From Sphingobacteriales bacterium (GTDB taxonomy: Bacteria; Bacteroidota; Bacteroidia; Chitinophagales; UBA2359), in the NCBI GenBank assembly GCA_016700115.1, contig CP064999.1, forward strand, positions 2,046,001 to 2,110,000: DNA of 64,000 nucleotides, written 5' to 3'. This document shows positions 25,848-32,851 of this stretch, piece by piece; positions within the stretch are counted from its first letter, which is position 1, and each line of letters opens with the position of its first letter. Under the pieces are notes generated by a model. That model ran no database searches and was not told the origin of the DNA. It worked only from the letters and a program-made list of their open reading frames with translations. Made by a program: the position numbers and the translations under genes.

Positions 25848-27161
25848 TTAAATTTCTCGGTTTATGTCGAAGTTTTCAAGGTATTGAGCCACCCTGTTCA
25901 GGAAAGTACTGCCGAGTGCTCCATCAATAATGCGGTGGTCGTAAGACAAAGACATAATCATTAAATGACGTATAGCAATGATGTCGCCGTATTCAGTTTC
26001 TAAAACTGCCGGTTTTTTTCTGATGATACCGGTTGCTAAAACTGCTACCTGAGGCTGGTTAATGATGGGGGTTCCCATCAGGCTGCCAAAAGTTCCGACA
26101 TTGGTAAAGGTAAAAGTACCGCCTTGAATTTCGTCAGGTTTTAATTTTCCTGCTTTTCCTCTGTTTGCCAAATCGTTTACTGCTTTTGTCAGCCCAATCA
26201 GGCTTTTTTGGTCTGCATTTCTGATAACCGGCACAATCAGGTTGCCTTCCGGCGTTGCGGTAGCCATTCCAATATTGATGTCTTTGCGTATGATGATATT
26301 ATACCCGTCAACCGATGAATTGACTAAAGGGTAGTCTTTGATGGCTTTTACGGCAGCTTCTATTAATAATGGAGTGAAAGAAATTTTTTCGGATTCGCGT
26401 TGTTGAAACCGATCTTTGATTTTATTTCGCCAGTTTACCAAATTGGTTACATCCACCTCTACAAAAGAGGTAACATGGGGCGCGACGGTCTTAGACATGA
26501 CCATGTGATCGGCAATCAACCGCCTCATTCTGTCCATTTCAACGATTTCTACATTGCTGCCATATTCTACTTTTGGTGGAGTGATGCTACTCACTTGTTT
26601 TTGTTGAACTGTTTCAACAGTTGGCCGGATTACCTCTTTTGGCTGCTCCTGCCTTTGCTGTATATATTGTAGTATGTCTTTTTTAGTAACGCGGTCGTTG
26701 CTGCCGGTTCCGGCAATGGCGGCCAGTTCGCGCATATCAATACCTTCCTGCCGGGCAATGTTGAGCACCAAAGGAGAATAAAACCGGTTATCTACTGCAA
26801 CAGCTTCGGTTTTTTGATGCGATAATGCCGGAGTTTGCTGAATAGCTGTGGAACTGATTGCTTTTTCAGGGGTAGTTAAAACAGGCTCCTGAATTTTGGT
26901 GTTATCGGAAGAAGGTTGAGCATCCGTTTCAATCAGGGCTATTGCCTTTCCTACCGGTACTACATCGCCTTCGGCATATAATTTTTTGACTAATTTGCCT
27001 GAAGTAGGGGACGGCACTTCGCTGTCCACTTTATCCGTAGCTATTTCCAATACGGCTTCTTCTTCCGAAATTGTATCTCCATCGTTTTTTAGCCATTTTA
27101 AAATAGTGGCCTCCATGATGCTTTCACCCATTTTGGGCATGATGAGTTCTACCTGTGCCAT
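25848..27161 (-). CDS. 2-oxoacid dehydrogenase E2 component (dihydrolipoamide acyltransferase)
   Basis: 437 residues with one N-terminal lipoyl domain (lipoyl lysine K44 in EIATDKVDSEVPSPTSGKL), a Pro/Gln-rich linker, a peripheral-subunit-binding domain (about 130-166: YSPLVLNIARQEGIDMREL...RVTKKDIL), and the catalytic domain with H409-D413 (SYDHRIIDGALG). A single lipoyl domain and the overall length suit a branched-chain 2-oxoacid or 2-oxoglutarate-type complex more than a multi-lipoyl pyruvate one. No E1 or E3 gene is adjacent, so substrate specificity is open. Confidence 0.88.
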   Translation of the reverse strand: MAQVELIMPKMGESIMEATILKWLKNDGDTISEEEAVLEIATDKVDSEVPSPTSGKLVKKLYAEGDVVPVGKAIALIETDAQPSSDNTKIQEPVLTTPEKAISSTAIQQTPALSHQKTEAVAVDNRFYSPLVLNIARQEGIDMRELAAIAGTGSNDRVTKKDILQYIQQRQEQPKEVIRPTVETVQQKQVSSITPPKVEYGSNVEIVEMDRMRRLIADHMVMSKTVAPHVTSFVEVDVTNLVNWRNKIKDRFQQRESEKISFTPLLIEAAVKAIKDYPLVNSSVDGYNIIIRKDINIGMATATPEGNLIVPVIRNADQKSLIGLTKAVNDLANRGKAGKLKPDEIQGGTFTFTNVGTFGSLMGTPIINQPQVAVLATGIIRKKPAVLETEYGDIIAIRHLMIMSLSYDHRIIDGALGSTFLNRVAQYLENFDINREI

Positions 27162-27347
27162 AAGTATATGTATAATCTTTAGGGGGTAAAGTTAGTGGAT
27201 TTTTACCGATTATTGATAGTTCTATCCATCAACCCTTTATAATGCCCTGAATTTGTTTCGGGAATAATCGGTGTTTTGGTTAAATCGCCGGCACATGACA
27301 TAGGAGCCTGTATCTTGTGCTTTGGTGAAATTGTCGTATTTTTGAGC

Positions 27348-28337
27348 ATGATTAAAAACAAACTGGCTTTAGTTACCGGAGCAGCCGGGTTTATCGGCAG
27401 TCATTTAACCCAATACCTGGTTGAACAGGGTTACAACGTTAGAGCAATGGTCAGATATAGTTCAAGGCCGCAATTAGGCAACCTTGAATTTCTGCCCCGT
27501 GAAATTTTTCAGGCGATAGAGATTGTAAAAGGCGATTTAAAAGACCCGGATTTCTGTCATCATGCCGTCAGAAGCTGTCATTATGTTTTTCATTTGGGGG
27601 CATTGATTGCCATTCCTTATTCTTATGTCAATCCCACCGATTTTGTCCAAACCAATATCGCCGGTACCACATATTTGCTGAATGCTGCACGGAAATCTGA
27701 TGTTTTAGAGCGCTTTGTTCATACCTCAACGTCTGAGGTATATGGCACTGCATTATATACCCCCATAGATGAGCAGCACCCTCTGCAACCACAATCCCCT
27801 TATTCGGCAAGTAAAATGAGTGCAGATCTTTTGGCTTTGTCGTACTACAATGCCTTTGACCTGCCGGTAACAGTTATTCGGCCATTTAACACGTATGGCC
27901 CGCGACAATCGGCAAGGGCGGTTATCCCTACAATTATATCACAGTTACTCACGCTGTCAGACATTAAGTTGGGGAACCTAAGCCCTAAGCGCGATTTCTT
28001 ATATGTCAAAGACACCATTCGGGGGTTTTTACAAGCCGGCACTCACGAAAATACAGTCGGATTGGTGGTCAATTTAGGCACCGGGACGGATGTTTCAATT
28101 GCTGAAACTTATGCAACGATATGTGGCTTGATGGGTAAACATCCGGATTTGCTCACAGATAACAGCCGCTTCAGACCTGAAAAGTCGGAAGTGTTTCAGT
28201 TAGTATGTAACGCACAACTTGCAAAAAACCTGAGCGGTTGGGAACCTCAATTTTCTTTTGAACAAGGGCTTGCCGAAACCATAGCATGGATTAGCGACCA
28301 CCTGCATTTGTTTAAACCTCAGGAATATCAAGTTTGA
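27348..28337 (+). CDS. NAD-dependent epimerase/dehydratase, LegB-like 4,6-dehydratase
   Basis: 329 residues from the ATG at 27348. The frame extends to 27276, but the Rossmann motif VTGAAGFIGSHLTQYLVEQG (residues of about 8-27) then begins where expected. An SDR-type YxxxK motif is present (PYSASK), along with family blocks HTSTSEVYGT, VIRPFNTYGPRQSARAVIPT and RDFLYVKDT. These match LegB-type sugar-nucleotide 4,6-dehydratases that open legionaminic/pseudaminic acid-like nonulosonate pathways. No other pathway genes adjoin, so another UDP-sugar substrate is possible. Confidence 0.85.
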   Translation: MIKNKLALVTGAAGFIGSHLTQYLVEQGYNVRAMVRYSSRPQLGNLEFLPREIFQAIEIVKGDLKDPDFCHHAVRSCHYVFHLGALIAIPYSYVNPTDFVQTNIAGTTYLLNAARKSDVLERFVHTSTSEVYGTALYTPIDEQHPLQPQSPYSASKMSADLLALSYYNAFDLPVTVIRPFNTYGPRQSARAVIPTIISQLLTLSDIKLGNLSPKRDFLYVKDTIRGFLQAGTHENTVGLVVNLGTGTDVSIAETYATICGLMGKHPDLLTDNSRFRPEKSEVFQLVCNAQLAKNLSGWEPQFSFEQGLAETIAWISDHLHLFKPQEYQV

Positions 28338-28561
28338 GTTTTTCTTGTCCTTGTGGCATTGGTCTTAAGTCAGATTATTAAATGAATTTCGGTCTGATGG
28401 ATTGTTAACCGAGGTTGTAAATATCTGTGGTTTTTAACGGAATATCAGTTGTGGTTTTCTCAATCATTTATTGCCAAACATTGGCGGGTTACTAAAAAAT
28501 CATCAAGTCGCATGATGTCTGTTGTGCATTTGAAAGTTTTATTAAAAAAAGCAAGAATTGT

Positions 28562-28594
28562 TTTGGTTTGTTTCAATTTTTTTATTTAATTTTG
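28562..28594 (+). promoter_or_regulatory. Bacteroidota-type promoter upstream of the clan-CD-like lipoprotein
   Basis: TTTTG at 28561-28565 and TAATTTTG at 28587-28594, a TTG-N21-TAnnTTTG arrangement, about 66 bp before the ATG at 28661. The rest of the 28338-28660 intergenic region is AT-rich without other visible features. Confidence 0.5.
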
Positions 28595-28660
28595 TGAGGA
28601 ATTTTAACACGTTTATATTGAAATTCATTTTCGTTTTTCTAACCACAAACCAATTTTCAA

Positions 28661-30757
28661 ATGACATTATTAAATCAGTTTACTCGCTATGTATTAGCGC
28701 TGTTTGTGCTTATTAGCATGGTTTTTACCCTTTCAAATTGCGACGAAGACGACCCTATTCCGGCTGCTTTAGGCAATTTGGACGTAACGCCCGGTGAAAT
28801 GGTCGTCAATTTTCCGACTATTATTACTGCACATGTTCATGTTCCCCCCGGAGTAGCTGTGGTGGACAATAGTTTAACACTTCTCAAAACCGACCCTAAT
28901 GGCAACACTACCGAAATTAGTGAGTTGCTTGATAATGGGGATTTGTACAACGGTGATGAAATTAAAGGTGACAATATTTACACCACCAAAGTAACGGTAA
29001 CCGAAGCTATTTCAGGAGAAATTATCCTCAAAGTTGCGGGTAAAATTACCAATACGAAGGGAGATACAGAAGATGCCGAGTCGAAAGAGTTTAAGGTAAA
29101 AGTATATGCAGATATTAACGGTGCCGATATGAAAGCACTGTTCGATGTGCAAAACGATATGGTAGGTCAACTTGACGACTATCTCGGTGGCAATCAAAAT
29201 AATGCTCCAAATGCTGTTAACCAATTGCTTAGCTGGATACAGAGCCAACCGGAAGTTGAGTCCGCAACTTTAAGCAACGGAACTTCTATTGAAATCAAGT
29301 ACAAATCCGGTTTAATGGGTGGAGTGATTATTTCTTTAGAAGACGATAACGGCTATGTTGATACCCGTGGTGGAATGGCAATGCCTGTTTCTTCAGTTCA
29401 GGAAAATGACGATAGGGGTTCTGTTACTAAAATTCCGGTTTCCCAACAGACTCGTGGGAAAAACTATGTTGAGCAAGGTGTTTTTTCAGGCAAAATGATG
29501 GAAGATTTTGACCCGAATACCATCGGTAACCGCAATGTTTTTATTTATGCACCTTACGAAGCCTCGTGGAAAAATAATGAACGACCGCATATTATCAACA
29601 TTTTGGACAGTTTAGATTGTGGCGGGTTTCAGGTAACTGCATATACCAATCAGGAGGCCGATGTCGCTAAAATTGCCGAAATGATGAGCTATGGAATGGT
29701 AGTTTTATCAACTCATGGTTCGGGAGGAGGCAAGGCTGTACTAACCGGTGAAATTGCAGATACAACAGCAACAGCTTACCAGTCTTATAAAGCATTACTT
29801 CAGGGAGATAACCCTAAGATGGGTATCAGTATGAACATTACCATCAGCAAACAGGGGGATGCCATTGATAAGAAAAACGTCTATAAATTATATGCCTCTT
29901 ATATTTCCGGTTTAATCGGTGAGTTTCCGCAAAGTGTCATTTTGGCAAATTTCTGTGGCAGCGACCAAACTCCTCCATTGCGTGATGCTTTTATCGGAAA
30001 AGGCGCTAAAACATATTTTGGTTATACCGAATCAGTCAATGGCGGTTTTTGTGTTTCTGTATCCAGAGATGTATTTACTACACTTGCCAAAAACAATAAA
30101 ACAACCGGTGAAGTCAGCAAAATAGGTACGAGCGACCCTCAAACACCTTACGCAACTTTTAAAATAGAAGGTTCGGGTACCATGCGTTTTGCAACAGAAC
30201 TGGTAAACGGCAATTTTGAAAAAGGCATGTTGGGTTGGACCAAATCAGGAGACGGCAGAGCAATTAGTCAGTTGGGATATATGGACTCACCCGAAGGCAA
30301 CTATATGGGGATTATTTCTACCGGTTTGGGATATACGGTCAATTCAGGCAGAATTTCACAGTCATTTACGGTTCCTAACAATGCAACTGAGCTTTCGTTG
30401 AAATGGAATTTCTTTTCAGAAGAATTTTTGGAATATATCGGCTCACAATACCAGGATTGGTTTGAGGTAATTGTCGTAACCCCGGAATTTGGCGAACATG
30501 TATTACTCAGCAAATCTGTGGATGGAGTTGCTGCTGAATATGGAGCTGCTTATCCTGATATTCCCGGAAACTTAATTAGTGTTTCTCCTGATATCGTATT
30601 TGATGTCGGTGGCGTTTACATGACCGGTTGGGAAACTTTTACTTTTGACATCAGCAGTTATAAAGGCAAATGTGTAACTTTGGTCTTACGTTGCAGCGAT
30701 GTTGGTGACAGTATTTATGATACCGCTGTTTTGCTTGACGAAATTTCAATTAAATAA
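28661..30757 (+). CDS. Lipoprotein with caspase/gingipain-like His-Cys domain and C-terminal jelly-roll domain
   Basis: 698 residues. The signal peptide ends in a lipobox with Cys27 (FTLSNC). An Ig-like, choice-of-anchor-type region follows (about 35-165). A central domain carries H352 (VVLSTHGSGGG) and C432 (VILANFCGSD), spaced and placed at strand ends like the His-Cys dyad of clan CD peptidases (caspase, gingipain, CHAT). The C-terminal 180 residues (NGNFEKGMLGWTKSGDG...VLLDEISIK) form a jelly-roll carbohydrate- or surface-binding module. It is a likely surface-exposed protease, but the dyad assignment is by motif only. It has its own promoter and a downstream terminator. Confidence 0.7.
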   Translation: MTLLNQFTRYVLALFVLISMVFTLSNCDEDDPIPAALGNLDVTPGEMVVNFPTIITAHVHVPPGVAVVDNSLTLLKTDPNGNTTEISELLDNGDLYNGDEIKGDNIYTTKVTVTEAISGEIILKVAGKITNTKGDTEDAESKEFKVKVYADINGADMKALFDVQNDMVGQLDDYLGGNQNNAPNAVNQLLSWIQSQPEVESATLSNGTSIEIKYKSGLMGGVIISLEDDNGYVDTRGGMAMPVSSVQENDDRGSVTKIPVSQQTRGKNYVEQGVFSGKMMEDFDPNTIGNRNVFIYAPYEASWKNNERPHIINILDSLDCGGFQVTAYTNQEADVAKIAEMMSYGMVVLSTHGSGGGKAVLTGEIADTTATAYQSYKALLQGDNPKMGISMNITISKQGDAIDKKNVYKLYASYISGLIGEFPQSVILANFCGSDQTPPLRDAFIGKGAKTYFGYTESVNGGFCVSVSRDVFTTLAKNNKTTGEVSKIGTSDPQTPYATFKIEGSGTMRFATELVNGNFEKGMLGWTKSGDGRAISQLGYMDSPEGNYMGIISTGLGYTVNSGRISQSFTVPNNATELSLKWNFFSEEFLEYIGSQYQDWFEVIVVTPEFGEHVLLSKSVDGVAAEYGAAYPDIPGNLISVSPDIVFDVGGVYMTGWETFTFDISSYKGKCVTLVLRCSDVGDSIYDTAVLLDEISIK

Positions 30758-30787
30758 CCCGGTTATTTAATAAAAATATGTAGATAG

Positions 30788-30825
30788 TCCGCAGGGTAGT
30801 CAGATATACTACCCTGCGGATTTTT
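30788..30825 (+). terminator. Rho-independent terminator
   Basis: TCCGCAGGGTAGT pairs perfectly with ACTACCCTGCGGA around a 6-nt loop and is followed by five T, 31 bp after the lipoprotein stop codon. Confidence 0.85.
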
Positions 30826-30859
30826 CGCTAATACTTAAACACTCTCAAAGAGAACAACT

Positions 30860-31378
30860 ATGTTAATTCGCCTTTTTTTAAGTGCTTTGTTTGTTGGACT
30901 TTGCAGTTTTTGTCTTCATTCAACTACTCCGGCAAGTTCCGGATCAAATCAGGATGATTCGTTGATGGAAAACAATCTTGAAAACACCGTTATCCGTGCC
31001 ATTCGATATGAATCCGGCAAACCAAAGGGAGTAACTGTTTCTAAAGAGCATACTGAGAGCATTATCGGCTTTGTCCGCAATTTGCTGGAAACTTCTGAAC
31101 CTATGCGCATTCATTTGGAAATGGAAGAAATACAATCACTTCGCAGCACAGCTACCGGATTTGAGATTTTTTTCTCACCGGCATTAGAAACATCTTCTGA
31201 TGCTGCCCGGTTAAGTAAAATGTTCTTTTTAACAGAAGGTGATTTTTCAACTCGAATTGAAAGCACAAATGCCCGTTTTTTTGTCGCGTTAGACGATAAC
31301 AATCAATACATTCAATCACCGTTTGAGGCAGAAAGCAAGGCGGAATTGGTCGGACAATTAAACGATTTGTTGAAATAA
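30860..31378 (+). CDS. Small exported protein of unknown function
   Basis: 172 residues with an N-terminal hydrophobic leader (MLIRLFLSALFVGLCSFCLH); a Cys near its end could make it a lipoprotein, but the box is poor. The mature part is charged and alpha/beta (ENTVIRAIRYESGKPKGVTV, ATGFEIFFSPALE). No family recognised. The stop codon overlaps the left end of the MITE-like element at 31378-31482. Confidence 0.6.
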   Translation: MLIRLFLSALFVGLCSFCLHSTTPASSGSNQDDSLMENNLENTVIRAIRYESGKPKGVTVSKEHTESIIGFVRNLLETSEPMRIHLEMEEIQSLRSTATGFEIFFSPALETSSDAARLSKMFFLTEGDFSTRIESTNARFFVALDDNNQYIQSPFEAESKAELVGQLNDLLK

Positions 31379-31482
31379 TACCACTTCACTATCTAATAGA
31401 ACCCACCCTAACCCCTCCGAGGAGGGGAATTAAAAGACTTTTGCAGGTAATTGATGGTTCAAAATTAAATCATAGTTGGTAT
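31378..31482 (-). repeat. MITE-like element, long form (105 bp)
   Basis: The element starts ATACCA and ends TGGTAT, giving 6-bp terminal inverted repeats, with an internal palindrome (CCCCTCCGAGGAGGGG). A second copy is at 45729-45832. Read on the minus strand, its first 28 bases match the left ends of the four 86-bp elements in the 58959-60080 array, and its right end (GGGTGGGTT...GTAT) matches theirs too. Confidence 0.75.
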
Positions 31483-31503
31483 AAATTTTCAAAACAAAGC
31501 AAT

Positions 31504-31542
31504 AAAAAACCCCTCGAGCAACTTGCTTCGAGGGGTTTTTTT
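31504..31542 (-). terminator. Bidirectional terminator downstream of tRNA-Gln
   Basis: CCCCTCGAGCAA pairs with TTGCTTCGAGGGG, flanked by A6 on the left and T7 on the right, so it can terminate the minus-strand tRNA transcript and also plus-strand reading from 30860. Confidence 0.8.
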
Positions 31543-31544
31543 GT

Positions 31545-31614
31545 TGGCCCGCCAGGATTCGAACCTAGACAGACAGAACCAAAATCTGTAGTGCTACCAT
31601 TACACAACGGGCCA
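31545..31614 (-). tRNA. tRNA-Gln (anticodon TTG)
   Basis: On the minus strand the cloverleaf closes fully: acceptor TGGCCCG/CGGGCCA, D arm with AATGGTA, anticodon stem ACAGA/TCTGT around loop TTTTGGT (anticodon TTG, Gln), and T arm CTAGG-TTCGAAT-CCTGG. The CCA end is not encoded beyond the acceptor. Confidence 0.93.
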
Positions 31615-31755
31615 CCGTTTTTTAGCGGGGCAAAGATACACCCAACTCTTAACCTACACAATAGTTTTTTAAAAAAAATGCAATATTGTGAACCGTTTTT
31701 TGGCGGTACTATCTACAAACGCTATATATATATGAATAGTTCCATCGAGCTGTGC

Positions 31756-32484
31756 TTAATTGGAGTTAAAATAAGACTTATATAAAGTCATTGTTGCAAA
31801 GTAGATTAACACCAAAACAGCTACTGCTTTAAGGAAAATTGTAAAACCGGATGTTTCAGGATAAAACAACACCAGCAACACAAAGGATAATAAACCCATT
31901 ATAGTAACACCGATTGTAAGAAACATAAACTTTTCGGTCCGGCTTGGATAAGGATATTTAAGAGGGATAAAATGCAGCAGACAAAAAAGGGCAATTGCTA
32001 CCAGATTGATAAAGTTTCCAAAATTGAACACGAAAAAGAAATAAAACACCACCAAGTTCCACATTACCGGAAAACCAACAAAATGATAATCGGCACTAAC
32101 CATGCCTGATTTGCCATAGTAAATAGCTGAGGTGAGCAATACAGCCGATGCTGCCAACAATCTTAATTCGGGTGCTATCATCCCGGATTCGTAGAGAAAA
32201 AAAGCAGGAATTATTGCATAAGTCGCAAAATCAATGACAGAATCCAACATTTTACCATCAAAAAAGGGCAATACTTGTTTGACCTTGCACCATCGGGCAA
32301 AACTTCCATCCAAACCATCAATGATTTGGCTCACCAACAACCAAAACATGGCCATCTGCCACTGATGTGCCGCTATTGCCAAAATTGCCAAAAAACCGGC
32401 TACTATACCGGTAGCGGTAAATAAATGAACAGACCAGGCGAGGGCTTTTTGAAGGGTAGAAAACTGTTGGGGTGGAGTTGACAT
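31756..32484 (-). CDS. pcs: CDP-alcohol phosphatidyltransferase, phosphatidylcholine synthase-like
   Basis: 242 residues, polytopic with about 7-8 membrane segments. The CDP-alcohol phosphotransferase motif is complete: D56-x2-D59-G-x2-A-R64...G77-x3-D81-x3-D85. The spacing between AR and G is long, as in phosphatidylcholine synthase. The N-terminus (AWSVHLFTATGIVAGFLA) also matches the Pcs pattern rather than PssA or PgsA. Pcs condenses CDP-diacylglycerol with choline to make phosphatidylcholine. Assignment to Pcs is by motif and recall, so a related phosphatidyltransferase remains possible. Confidence 0.7.
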   Translation of the reverse strand: MSTPPQQFSTLQKALAWSVHLFTATGIVAGFLAILAIAAHQWQMAMFWLLVSQIIDGLDGSFARWCKVKQVLPFFDGKMLDSVIDFATYAIIPAFFLYESGMIAPELRLLAASAVLLTSAIYYGKSGMVSADYHFVGFPVMWNLVVFYFFFVFNFGNFINLVAIALFCLLHFIPLKYPYPSRTEKFMFLTIGVTIMGLLSFVLLVLFYPETSGFTIFLKAVAVLVLIYFATMTLYKSYFNSN

Positions 32485-32670
32485 TTGGGATTGCTCATTT
32501 TATATAAAATGAAGGCTGTAAAATAAACTAAAGCCTAAATTTTTTTCGACTGCGGGGCGTAAAGATAAAGGCATTTCGGACAATTCATTCATAAAGGTAA
32601 CTGTCGAGGTGTTGGACTATTTAATTACCCGGATTTGCTTATCAAATTTTTCGTACAAAGTATAGTCTAA

Positions 32671-32700
32671 AGAGTAGTTATGATTTGTATTAACTACTCT
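32671..32700. repeat. Perfect 10-bp inverted repeat in the 32485-32851 intergenic region
   Basis: AGAGTAGTTA at 32671-32680 and TAACTACTCT at 32691-32700 are exact complements around a 10-nt loop. There is no T tract, so it is not a classic terminator. The remainder of this 367-bp gap is AT-rich and shows nothing else I can support. Confidence 0.5.
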
Positions 32701-32851
32701 GCAACATTTCTTTTACATATTTATTTTTAACTAAAAAGCTTACTTCCAAGATTGTTTACATGAACGACTCAAAGCTTCAGCCTTTATTTCTAATCGCTTA
32801 ACCATTGTTCGCATCAATTTATGTTTAAATGTTCACCAAGCAAGCAGTTGT

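Noticed and set aside
27315..27344. TTG-N19-TATTTTTG promoter before the LegB-like gene
   Set aside because: Good spacing, but the ATG at 27348 lies only 3 bp after the -7 box, so the expected transcript would start within the codon.
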